A stretch of DNA of 10,666 nucleotides, taken from positions 1 through 10,666 of the forward strand of contig DKUB01000044.1 in the NCBI GenBank assembly GCA_002490465.1, given 5' to 3'. The notes below the pieces were generated by a model, which did no database searches, was not told where the DNA came from, and saw only the letters and a program-made list of their open reading frames with translations. Every line of letters starts with the position of its first letter. Position 1 is the first letter of the stretch. The DNA comes from Lachnoclostridium sp. UBA7215 (GTDB lineage Bacteria > Bacillota > Clostridia > Lachnospirales > Lachnospiraceae). Shown here piece after piece: positions 1 through 6,297 of the stretch. The translations under genes and the position numbers were made by a program.

Positions 1-156
1 AACATCATTCTCTATATCTGCAAAAAAAGGAAGTCCCCTGCTTTCTTTCGCATAAGACACTCTGCTCTCCGGAATTTCAAACCATTTCGGCAACGCTTCT
101 AAAATTTCCATGCAAATCTTTTCTTTTTCCTCTTTATTGTGAATCCTTTTAATCAT
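1..156 (-). CDS. GNAT-family N-acetyltransferase, N-terminal part (cut by window edge)
   Basis: Fifty-two codons are visible, starting MIKRIHNKEEKEKICMEILE and running off the window start. The pattern of a helix followed by LPKWFEIPES, then a segment ending in GLPFFAD, is the usual N-terminus of a group of small Firmicute GNAT acetyltransferases, which transfer an acetyl group from acetyl-CoA to an amine. The acetyl-CoA binding motif (Q/R-x-x-G-x-G/A) would lie further on and is not visible, so family membership rests on N-terminal resemblance only. The start at 156 is chosen because GGAGG lies at 161-165, four bases upstream. An in-frame ATG at 195 would add 13 residues, but it would read through that ribosome binding site and lacks a good one of its own. 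The substrate cannot be told. Confidence 0.7.
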   Translation of the reverse strand, partial: MIKRIHNKEEKEKICMEILEALPKWFEIPESRVSYAKESRGLPFFADIENDV

Positions 157-219
157 AAGTCCTCCATAATATTTAAATGGCAGAGGTTTTTTCATTATTA
201 TTAAATACCATTTCCTTCT

Positions 220-309
220 CTATATCGGACAGTCCAACTTATCTATAAAGTCCACGTGTTCTTTTATATCACAGCCTTCGTAGTCTGAACCAAACAAAAA
301 CCTCTTAAT
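220..309 (-). pseudogene. Possible C-terminal remnant of an unknown gene
   Basis: Between two in-frame stops on the minus strand lies a 29-codon stretch reading IKRFLFGSDYEGC then DIKEHVDFIDKLDCPI, ending in TAG at 220-222. Its residue make-up (alternating acidic, aromatic and hydrophobic residues) looks like real protein rather than translated spacer. It has no start codon or ribosome binding site, and the frame is closed by TAA at 310-312. It lies just upstream of, and on the same strand as, the acetyltransferase gene, so it could be the tail of a decayed neighbour. I do not recognise the family, and chance is a fair alternative. Apart from this and the terminator, I see nothing else coding in 157-438. 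Confidence 0.2.
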
Positions 310-414
310 TTATGCGGCATTGCGGGCGGGAAAATCACTTAGGCGATATGAAATACCTTTACCCGCAAAAACAGCGTTCAACAGCGTAACAGGGCGCAGG
401 AAACCGTACCCATG

Positions 415-468
415 AAAAGACGGGGCGCAGACAGTCATTTATCGGCTGTCTGCGCCCTGTTCTTTTTT
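415..468. terminator. Bidirectional intrinsic terminator overlapping the 3' end of the LRR gene
   Basis: A perfect 12-bp stem (423-434 with 446-457; arm GGGCGCAGACAG) can be extended by two inner pairs, leaving a short AT-rich loop. On the plus strand it is followed by TGTTCTTTTTT; on the minus strand by GTCTTTTC. It can therefore terminate in both directions, better on plus. For the LRR gene the stem includes the codons for the last residues and the stop codon (439-441) sits in the loop. No plus-strand gene upstream in the window needs it. Confidence 0.85.
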
Positions 469-2748
469 ACAGAGATTATTTCTTCCCCTAATCTTCTTTA
501 TATTGCTCCACTTTCCATATTTCTTACTACTGTTTACATTCTTATATGCGCGTATGCGGAAATAATAGATCGCACCCTTTTTCAATTTCTTTAGTGTGGT
601 ATTTGTTGCTGTTTTTCTTATAGTTTTTTTCTTTATTTTCTTTTTAAATGAACGATTTTTAGCATATTGCAACTGATAGCCATCAACTCCTGCTAACCGT
701 TTCCAGGTCACCTTAACCTTCCGCTTCCCTAGTGCTTTTACTTTTTTCAGAGTTGCAGTCAAATTCGTTTTTGACGAACCAATCGTACCTAAGGAAATAA
801 ATTTGATATTCTGTCCTTTTGCATTTGCACTCTTTACATAAGCTTCCGCAGCACTGCCCGTATAACCTTTAATCGTAATGTCTGAAAAACAGTTCACATC
901 CAATCGTATATCTGTAACACTTGCTGGGATGCTAAGTTCCTCAATGCCATAACAATTGTCAAACGCCTCGTGCCATATCGTGGTAGTTCCATTTGGTATG
1001 GTAACGGTACCTTTTTTCTGCGGCGGACAATAGTACAACTTTTTCAAATCTTTCGTATACAAAACTCCATCGTAGGACGCCAGCTTGTTATTGGCAGGTG
1101 ACACTTCAATAGCCTGCAAAACATCTAATTCCGGAAGCCCGGTCAACCTCGTTTTCTGTTCCCCATCATCATCCACCTCGTATATTTTTTCTGCCACTCT
1201 GTAATCTTTTCCCAATACCAATTTAGTTATCCCCGTTCCACAAATATTAGATATCGATGTCTCTACTGTATCCGGAAGAACCAAACTTCCCTTTTTTCCG
1301 GCTGGTACAAATAATAGTTTCTTTCTCCCTTTGTCATAGACAACATTATCAACCGTACAAAGAGTTGGATTTTTGTCAGATATGCTTATATTTTTTAAGT
1401 TAGAAGCACTTCTTAAATATGACAAAATATCTTCTGTTGTACTTTTTCCAATCGTAATTGTCTGCAAGGCATCACACTGATAAAAGGAATAACTCCCAAT
1501 AAATCCTGTCTCCTCATTTCCCCAATCTGTCGTATATTTTTCCCCCAGACTATCCGGAAGATGAATTGTATGCAGGGCACTATTAGAAAATGAATTCATC
1601 TGTAGCGAGCGCACTCCCTCCGGAACCGTATACTCCCCCGTCTTCCCCGCAGGACAGACACACAATGTTTTCATATCCTTTTCATATATTACACCCTCTA
1701 CGCTACTGTAATATGGATTCTCTGAATCCACATTAACTGCTGTCAGTCCTTTACAATTCAAAAAAGCGGTCCACGAAAAGTCCATATTGGCAGCCAGATT
1801 ATATATTCCTTTCTTACTGCCAGGATAGCTAACCAACTTTTTCATTTCTACCTCTTTATAATATTCTACAATGGGGTCGCCATCCTCATCAACCTGATTG
1901 CCATATACTGGAACTTCATCCATCCATTTTTTGTATAAAATTCCATCCTCTGAAAAATAATTCCCTTTATTATTCAATTCCACTTCAAACGCTTTCATAC
2001 CCCGGCAGTCAGCAAAAGCTGTTTCATTTATACCAGACACACTGGCCGGTATCACCATGCTCTGTAAAGACCAACAGCCATAAAAAGCTTCCTCACCAAT
2101 ATATTTAAGTGCAGATGGCAGACGAATTGAAGAAAGTTTATTGCATTCCATAAAAGCATAATCCTCAATTTCCCTTACCCCATTTGGAATAGTAACATTT
2201 GTCAAAGAGCTTGGATAGTCTTCTCCTGACCAGAAGGCATACCTTCCAATTGTTTCCAGTGTTGAGGGCAACTCCGCTGAAACAAGAGAATACTCACCAA
2301 TTTCCCTAATGGACTTCACCCCTTCAGGTATTCGGATAGAAGTAATAACTCTATGGGTAAGATAAAAATCAGAATTATCGTCTCCTACACAAGTCACTTT
2401 TTTTCCCGCTATTGTCCCGGGAACAACTAATTTATAGGTCGTTCCTCTTCCCACCTCATTTTCGCCTTCCCATATGTACTCGTATTCTTTCTCCCTATCC
2501 CCCCATGTGTACAACTCCCTGTCGTCAAATCCGGTAATACAAACTGTTCCTTTTTCATACTCATTTTCTTCATACTGCCAGTATTTTTCTTCCGGTACGA
2601 GTACCTTTTCTATTACTGCCGGGGCTTTCCTCCCCGCTGCCGATACTTCCTGCATCCGACTAACAAGCATCCCATCCATCAGTGACAGCACCAAAGCTAA
2701 CAGAATCACAAAACTTAATATTCGTTTCCCTTTTACTACGTCTCTCAT
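439..2748 (-). CDS. Secreted BspA-type leucine-rich-repeat protein with C-terminal fibronectin type III domain
   Basis: This 769-residue protein is probably exported and works outside the cell, in adhesion or binding of host or food polymers as known for BspA-like proteins; the ligand is unknown. Residues 1-38 form a signal peptide (basic start, hydrophobic LSFVILLALVLSL, likely cleavage near VSAAG). Residues ~115-625 are LRR_5-type repeats with the recurrent pattern I-x-x-x-AF-x-x-C-x-x-L-x-x-x-x-[IL]-P, closing with the typical GYTGSAAEAY segment. Four copies of a motif like VVYDKGRKKLLFVPAGKKG interrupt them (about 268-318, 352-377, 468-493, 561-585). Residues ~662-754 form an FnIII domain (VTWKRLAGVDGYQLQYA, YYFRIRAY). 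There is no LPXTG or other clear wall anchor, and the tail is basic. The start has GAGG 8 bases upstream (2757-2760) and a good promoter. The gene is single and divergent from the XRE regulator. Confidence 0.92.
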   Translation of the reverse strand: MRDVVKGKRILSFVILLALVLSLMDGMLVSRMQEVSAAGRKAPAVIEKVLVPEEKYWQYEENEYEKGTVCITGFDDRELYTWGDREKEYEYIWEGENEVGRGTTYKLVVPGTIAGKKVTCVGDDNSDFYLTHRVITSIRIPEGVKSIREIGEYSLVSAELPSTLETIGRYAFWSGEDYPSSLTNVTIPNGVREIEDYAFMECNKLSSIRLPSALKYIGEEAFYGCWSLQSMVIPASVSGINETAFADCRGMKAFEVELNNKGNYFSEDGILYKKWMDEVPVYGNQVDEDGDPIVEYYKEVEMKKLVSYPGSKKGIYNLAANMDFSWTAFLNCKGLTAVNVDSENPYYSSVEGVIYEKDMKTLCVCPAGKTGEYTVPEGVRSLQMNSFSNSALHTIHLPDSLGEKYTTDWGNEETGFIGSYSFYQCDALQTITIGKSTTEDILSYLRSASNLKNISISDKNPTLCTVDNVVYDKGRKKLLFVPAGKKGSLVLPDTVETSISNICGTGITKLVLGKDYRVAEKIYEVDDDGEQKTRLTGLPELDVLQAIEVSPANNKLASYDGVLYTKDLKKLYYCPPQKKGTVTIPNGTTTIWHEAFDNCYGIEELSIPASVTDIRLDVNCFSDITIKGYTGSAAEAYVKSANAKGQNIKFISLGTIGSSKTNLTATLKKVKALGKRKVKVTWKRLAGVDGYQLQYAKNRSFKKKIKKKTIRKTATNTTLKKLKKGAIYYFRIRAYKNVNSSKKYGKWSNIKKIRGRNNLCKKEQGADSR

Positions 2749-2825
2749 TTTTATTTCCTCACTTTCTTCATCCCCATTTTGTTTTACTCCTTTGGCCTCA
2801 TCGCTTTATTTCAAATATTTATTGC

Positions 2826-2854
2826 ATTATATCATTTCATTTACTATATTTCAA
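2826..2854 (-). promoter_or_regulatory. Sigma-A-type promoter of the LRR/FnIII gene
   Basis: On the minus strand a TTGAAA (-35, 2849-2854) and a perfect TATAAT (-10, 2826-2831) are separated by exactly 17 bases. Transcription would start near 2819, giving a leader of about 70 bases before the ATG at 2748. The surrounding AT-rich intergenic region (2749-2924) is shared with the divergent XRE gene. Confidence 0.75.
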
Positions 2855-2891
2855 GCATTTTGACGGATTGTTTCAAATAAAATTCTACATA

Positions 2892-2905
2892 ATATCAGAT
2901 ATAAT
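2892..2905 (+). promoter_or_regulatory. -10 element and overlapping palindrome of the XRE regulator gene
   Basis: A TATAAT at 2900-2905 lies 20 bases before the start codon. No convincing -35 sits 16-18 bases upstream, so the promoter may be weak or need help. The palindrome ATATCAGATAT (2892-2902) overlaps the -10 and is a plausible operator for self-repression by the encoded regulator. Palindromes are common by chance in DNA this AT-rich. Confidence 0.35.
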
Positions 2906-2924
2906 ATAACAAAAAGGGTGGTGT

Positions 2925-3248
2925 ATGGACATGTACGAAGAAGAATTTCCTATTAGATTAGCAAAATTGCGCACAAAAAAAGGAGTCTCTGCCCGAGACA
3001 TGAGTTTGTCAATCGGTCAGAACCCCGGTTATATTAATAATATAGAAACAGGAAAGGCACTTCCCTCCATGTCAAGTTTCTTTTTTATTTGCGAATACCT
3101 TAATATTTCCCCTCAAGAGTTTTTTGATAATGATTCTGATTATCCAGAGAAGTTACGTACCGTGTTGGAAAACTTAAAGCGGTTAAATTCTAAACAATTT
3201 GAAAACATATCATCGATTATAGAGGACCTAAGTCATACAAAAAAATGA
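2925..3248 (+). CDS. Small XRE-family helix-turn-helix transcriptional regulator
   Basis: The 107-residue product has an HTH_3/XRE DNA-binding domain at about residues 9-64. RLAKLRTKKGVSARDMSLSI gives helices 1-2, NPGYINNIETGKALPS the recognition helix and the conserved turn, and FFFICEYLNISPQEFFD the last helices. A short tail (residues ~74-107) is predicted helical and could serve dimerisation. There is no sensor, metal-binding or peptidase domain, so it is most likely a simple repressor. A second ATG six bases on (2931) fits the AGGGTGG (2915-2921) about as well, so the first two residues are uncertain. It is divergent from the LRR gene and ends 14 bp from the convergent DUF3990 partner gene. 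Which neighbour it regulates cannot be settled from sequence. Confidence 0.88.
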   Translation: MDMYEEEFPIRLAKLRTKKGVSARDMSLSIGQNPGYINNIETGKALPSMSSFFFICEYLNISPQEFFDNDSDYPEKLRTVLENLKRLNSKQFENISSIIEDLSHTKK

Positions 3249-3262
3249 ACGAAAAGTTTTCA

Positions 3263-3733
3263 TCAAAAGCCGCCCTGATAATACGCTCTTGCTATTACGT
3301 ATGATGGCTCGTAATAGGCGCTGCAATTATAATTATCAATCACATCACAAAGACTGTCATTATACACCCTGAAAATTCCATCAACTTCTGTCTCACCTTG
3401 TTGCAGCGTATCTGAAATTAACCTCTGATAAACCTTTCCCATCTGTGTGGCACTTGGAATCTTTTCTACTAAATCCCTATCAACCAACGCTATATCAAAA
3501 TCACCTTTTGATAAACCGTACTCCTCAATCCATTCATCCTCCACTTCCTCCGGGTTTTTGGCATGAAGTACTTTGGCTACACTGATTAAATGTTCCAGTC
3601 CATCTTTTCCGATACTATTAACAACAAAACAATTTTTTTGGTGAAGTTTCCTCGCCACGCGTTCAATCATATAACAAATGAAATATAAATCATTCGTTTG
3701 TATCTTTTCTTCTGGGAAATACTTATTTGTCAT
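3263..3733 (-). CDS. Conserved helical protein partnered with DUF3990 (possible antitoxin or partner)
   Basis: This 156-residue protein has no domain I can name with confidence. It is soluble, acidic and mostly helical at the N-terminus (DLYFICYMIERVARKLHQK). A middle segment reads GLEHLISVAKVLHAKNPEEV, and the conserved-looking C-terminus is YNCSAYYEPSYVIARAYYQG. I recall proteins of this kind next to DUF3990 genes in Lachnospiraceae, annotated as hypothetical. Its ATG overlaps the TGA of the DUF3990 gene by four bases (ATGA, 3730-3733), which implies translational coupling and matched expression. That fits a toxin-antitoxin pair or an enzyme with its accessory subunit, but the antitoxin role is inference. 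The order is toxin-like gene first. It ends 14 bp from the convergent XRE gene, with no clear terminator between them. Confidence 0.8.
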   Translation of the reverse strand: MTNKYFPEEKIQTNDLYFICYMIERVARKLHQKNCFVVNSIGKDGLEHLISVAKVLHAKNPEEVEDEWIEEYGLSKGDFDIALVDRDLVEKIPSATQMGKVYQRLISDTLQQGETEVDGIFRVYNDSLCDVIDNYNCSAYYEPSYVIARAYYQGGF

Positions 3734-4191
3734 AGCCTGCTGCTCCCTTCAAAATGCAATGTCTTTAAAGCATCCTCTGTGCAAAACACAATCTGATGGG
3801 TTGGATATTTAAACTTAACCAGCTCCCAAAATGCTGCTTTACGAATATTCCCAGCAATATAATCTTCAACATAATCCCATATCTGGTCATCCGCCATAGG
3901 CCCCTCAACAATATCATAGGTGTGTTCCCTGCCTCTTCGACAATCTACGATAAACTGTAACCATTCCTCGGTCATTTCAGAAAATTCACACACCTTAAGT
4001 TCAGGATTAACAATATAAATATACCTGTTCACAATAGACGCACCGCTTTTGGTAAGTGCCCAGCGCTTGGCCTGTTTCTCGATATTAGTACAGTAAAAAC
4101 CATATCCAAAATCTTTGTAATGGCCATTAATAAGAATACCTGGTTCCGAAACAACAACATTGCTCCCATGATACATAATATTCTTTTCCAT
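3730..4191 (-). CDS. DUF3990 protein, ADP-ribosyltransferase-like (possible toxin)
   Basis: The 153-residue product matches my recollection of the DUF3990 family (Pfam PF13151), which belongs to the ADP-ribosyl fold group. Visible motifs fit the H-Y-[E/D/Q] layout of that fold: MYHGSN (H8) near the N-terminus for NAD binding, KDFGYGFYCTN (Y33) as the second motif, and HQIVFCTEDALKTL near the C-terminus as the third. VEGPMADDQIWDYV is a family-typical middle segment. The family's target is unknown to me. The start at 4191 is chosen over an in-frame ATG at 4227 because AGAGGTG lies seven bases before it and the protein then begins at the conserved strand MEKNIMYHGS. It is the first gene of a coupled pair and has its own promoter. 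A toxin role is inferred from the fold and the pairing. Confidence 0.83.
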   Translation of the reverse strand: MEKNIMYHGSNVVVSEPGILINGHYKDFGYGFYCTNIEKQAKRWALTKSGASIVNRYIYIVNPELKVCEFSEMTEEWLQFIVDCRRGREHTYDIVEGPMADDQIWDYVEDYIAGNIRKAAFWELVKFKYPTHQIVFCTEDALKTLHFEGSSRL

Positions 4192-4236
4192 GATCGCACA
4201 CCTCTTTTTGCAACGTTTCCATTCCACGTTAACACA

Positions 4237-4265
4237 AGCATATCATAATTTATGTTTCATTTCAA
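4237..4265 (-). promoter_or_regulatory. Promoter of the DUF3990 gene pair
   Basis: On the minus strand TTGAAA (-35, 4260-4265) and TATGCT (-10, 4237-4242) are separated by 17 bases. The transcript would start near 4230, right at an inverted repeat AACGT-N9-ACGTT (4212-4230) that could be an operator. The region is shared with the divergent two-component operon. Confidence 0.55.
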
Positions 4266-4294
4266 TTGTCTATAAATCCCCTGTCGATATAAAT

Positions 4295-4324
4295 TTGACC
4301 AAAAATTGACTTTTATAGTATATT
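4295..4324 (+). promoter_or_regulatory. Promoter and TTGAC direct repeat of the two-component/ABC operon
   Basis: TTGACC (4295-4300) and TATATT (4319-4324), 18 bases apart, fit a sigma-A promoter, with the ATG at 4358. A second TTGAC at 4306-4310 repeats the first with a spacing of 11 bp, one helical turn, which is the usual geometry of binding sites for OmpR/PhoB-family regulators. This suggests autoregulation by the first gene, but the repeat overlaps the -35, so activation versus repression cannot be told. Confidence 0.5.
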
Positions 4325-4357
4325 ACAAATACAGCACAAACAGAAAGGAGAACAGGC

Positions 4358-5029
4358 ATGAAATTACTGATTATTGATGATGAACCGTCCATTTGCCAAT
4401 TAATTAAACTGCATTTTGAGACAGAAGGTTATCTTGTCTATACCGCATCTGATGTCAACGAGGGAAAGAAAATGCTTTCACATAAGCCGGATTTGATATT
4501 ATTAGATATCAATATGCCGGAACAGAACGGAATGGATTTTTGCAGGGAAATCAGACAATATATTGACTGCCCTATCCTCTTTTTAACATCCAGAGTGACT
4601 GAACAGGACAAAATACTGGGACTGCAGGCCGGCGGGGATGACTACATTACAAAGCCCTTTAGTATCGCTGAACTGACCGCCCGTGTGGAAGCTCACCTGA
4701 GACGGGAAAAGAGAGGCAGAAACCGAAATGCTAAAATATATGATAATCTGGTCATTGATTACAATGAGAGATGTGTATACTATGCCGATAAACCAATTGA
4801 ATTTTCAAAAAAAGAATTTGACATTATTGAATTTCTGTCACTAAATGAAGGACAGGTCTTTACAAGGGAAATGATGTATGAGCGCATTTGGGGGTATCTG
4901 GCAGAGGGAAACAGCGATGTATTAAAGGAACACATTCGAAGAATCCGGGGGAAATTTCAAAAGGAGGCAGGATGCTGCTATATCGAAACGGTTTGGGGGG
5001 TTGGTTATAAATGGGCAAGAGAAGTTTAA
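4358..5029 (+). CDS. OmpR/PhoB-family response regulator
   Basis: This 223-residue DNA-binding regulator is activated by phosphate from the kinase encoded next. The receiver domain (about 1-115) has the acidic pocket D7-D8, phospho-acceptor D50 (LILLDINMP), switch residue T77 (ILFLTSR) and K99 (DDYITKPF). The winged-helix Trans_reg_C domain (about 128-221) has the typical FSKKEFDIIEFL, DVLKEHIRRIRGK and IETVWGVGYKW. All key residues are present and the length is normal. Overall it resembles regulators of lantibiotic or antimicrobial-peptide systems (NisR/SpaR-like) rather than PhoP. AAAGGAG sits seven bases before the ATG. It is the first gene of a five-gene operon and its likely target is its own promoter and transporter. 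Its stop is followed almost directly by a GC-rich hairpin element. Confidence 0.93.
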   Translation: MKLLIIDDEPSICQLIKLHFETEGYLVYTASDVNEGKKMLSHKPDLILLDINMPEQNGMDFCREIRQYIDCPILFLTSRVTEQDKILGLQAGGDDYITKPFSIAELTARVEAHLRREKRGRNRNAKIYDNLVIDYNERCVYYADKPIEFSKKEFDIIEFLSLNEGQVFTREMMYERIWGYLAEGNSDVLKEHIRRIRGKFQKEAGCCYIETVWGVGYKWAREV

Positions 5030-5030
5030 T

Positions 5031-5095
5031 ACCCCGCGGCAGTCGCCAAATGGACATGCAAGCATGTCCGCTTGGCTCGTTGCTTCGCGAGAATA
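5031..5095 (+). repeat. GC-rich hairpin-forming element between regulator and kinase genes (probable small dispersed repeat)
   Basis: Between the regulator stop (5029) and the kinase ribosome binding site lies about 60 bp that is clearly GC-richer than its surroundings. It holds a perfect inverted repeat GGACATGC-AA-GCATGTCC (5052-5069), extended by GCCAA/TTGGC (5045-5049, 5072-5076), and a second small hairpin CTCG...CGAG (5076-5091). AATA occurs on both sides (5028-5031 and 5092-5095), a possible 4-bp target duplication. I recall similar text, read in one frame as QACPLGSLLRE, recurring in Lachnospiraceae genomes, but only one copy lies in this window. It could also be an operon-internal RNA-stability or attenuation element. 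Confidence 0.55.
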
Positions 5096-5118
5096 AAAAA
5101 TTAAAAGGACATCCATCT

Positions 5119-6270
5119 GTGAAAAGAGCTTTTTACAGGTATCTTTTGGTAATGGTCTGTATTTGTGCTTTATTATCCGCAGCATCCGTGAAAATCTGTA
5201 CAGAAATACGTGATAGAATTTTGTTTTCTCATGCGTATATCCTGGAGCCGGACCCTGATTTTGCCATGCCGGAAACAGAGGGGACATTTATTATCCCCCC
5301 TGAAAATTCTGCTAATAAAAATGCAGAAAATGACGTCCCGGAGTTTACAGACAGGGAAAAAATGCTGTGCCATGTATTAGAAATACTGACAATTGCTCTG
5401 CCTCTTTTCATTGTCTGTCTGGGAATATGGGTTACCGGCTCACTGTTTTATTCGCGTAAGCTGAAAAAACCTTTTCGCTTATTAGAACAGGGGATTACCC
5501 AAATCGGGCAGGGAAATCTGGATTTTTCCTTAGACTATCCAAAGCAGGACGAACTGGGAAGGCTGTGCGGTGCATTTGAGACAATGAGACAGGAGATTGT
5601 AAAAAATAATACGGAATTATGGAACATGGTGGAAGAGCGAAAAAAACTCAGTGCCAGTGTGGCGCACGATTTGCGCACTCCTATTACTGTAATCAGTGGA
5701 TATAGCGAATACTTAAGACGCAATATATCAAAAAACAATTGTTCCCAGGAACAGATTACTGAAATAATCTCTTATATCGAAAATGCAGCACAGCGTTTAA
5801 AGGCCTATGCCGACTCTGTGCGCAATATTCATATGTTAGAAAATCTGAACCTGGAATATGCCGACACGGATTTATCTGCTCTGGCTACGGAAATTTCATC
5901 TGCCCTTCAAGTAATTGCTGACGAGGGCGGCCGGCAAATCAGCGTAATAAGCCACCTGCCCGACCGGAGCGTTCAACTTTCCAGCGTCGCCATCTTTCGC
6001 ATCCTTGAAAATCTTGTAAAGAACGCCTGCTGTTACAGTAAACAAAATTTCTATGTAAAATTGGAAATAGACGATAACTATTTTACAATAACTGTCATGG
6101 ATGATGGAGATGGATTCCCGGAAAAAATCTTAGACGGTTCTCATTTGGGCATGGGACTGACAATCTGTAAAGTCCTCTCGCAAAAGCATGGCGGCACCAT
6201 ACTTTTTAAGAATGGTGACACCATAGGCGCAACTGTTTTGGTTCGTTTGAAAATTTATGGTACTTTGTAG
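5119..6270 (+). CDS. Sensor histidine kinase (HAMP, HisKA, HATPase_c)
   Basis: This 383-residue membrane kinase pairs with the response regulator upstream. TM1 lies at about 8-24, then an outside loop of ~60 residues (25-86), TM2 at about 87-111, HAMP at about 112-164, and HisKA with H183 in VAHDLRTP. HATPase_c has the N box ENLVKNACCYS (N302), G1 DDGDGF (328-333) and G2 GSHLGMGLTI. All catalytic motifs are intact. The short sensor loop suggests detection at the membrane or through the transporter. The frame is open back to an ATG at 5011, but that adds 36 residues encoded by the end of the regulator gene and the GC-rich repeat. The GTG at 5119 is preferred: AAAAGGA lies nine bases upstream, and the protein then starts with a normal short basic segment before TM1. 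Only 68 bases separate it from the ABC genes. Confidence 0.9.
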   Translation: MKRAFYRYLLVMVCICALLSAASVKICTEIRDRILFSHAYILEPDPDFAMPETEGTFIIPPENSANKNAENDVPEFTDREKMLCHVLEILTIALPLFIVCLGIWVTGSLFYSRKLKKPFRLLEQGITQIGQGNLDFSLDYPKQDELGRLCGAFETMRQEIVKNNTELWNMVEERKKLSASVAHDLRTPITVISGYSEYLRRNISKNNCSQEQITEIISYIENAAQRLKAYADSVRNIHMLENLNLEYADTDLSALATEISSALQVIADEGGRQISVISHLPDRSVQLSSVAIFRILENLVKNACCYSKQNFYVKLEIDDNYFTITVMDDGDGFPEKILDGSHLGMGLTICKVLSQKHGGTILFKNGDTIGATVLVRLKIYGTL

Positions 6271-6297
6271 ACCAGATTTTGACTTTTCTTTTTTAAA

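Noticed and set aside
320..368. Inverted repeat TTGCGGG/CCCGCAA in the first spacer
   Set aside because: Seven pairs around a 35-base loop with no further pairing; not convincing as an RNA element or attachment site.
371..387. Direct repeat ACAGCGT (10-bp spacing) before the terminator
   Set aside because: Only two short copies, no sign of a CRISPR or iteron array.
412..594. Plus-strand reading frame of 60 codons through the terminator
   Set aside because: It runs antisense to the LRR gene and through the hairpin, with no ribosome binding site and a composition dictated by the opposite strand.
2474..2909. Two plus-strand reading frames opposite the 5' end of the LRR gene
   Set aside because: Low-complexity Ser/Phe-rich translations typical of antisense frames; the minus strand has a clear signal peptide, promoter and ribosome binding site here.
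3245..3257. A/T-rich palindrome at the convergent XRE/DUF3990-partner junction as a terminator
   Set aside because: The arms meet almost without a loop, there are hardly any G-C pairs and no T-run follows.
4029..4241. Minus-strand frame of 70 codons overlapping the DUF3990 gene
   Set aside because: It is the shifted frame of the DUF3990 coding region, which has a much better protein match and its own ribosome binding site.
5011..5118. Longer kinase start at ATG 5011 (36 extra residues)
   Set aside because: These codons come from the end of the regulator gene and the GC-rich repeat, no ribosome binding site precedes them, and a GTG at 5119 has AAAAGGA at a usable distance and gives a normal kinase N-terminus.
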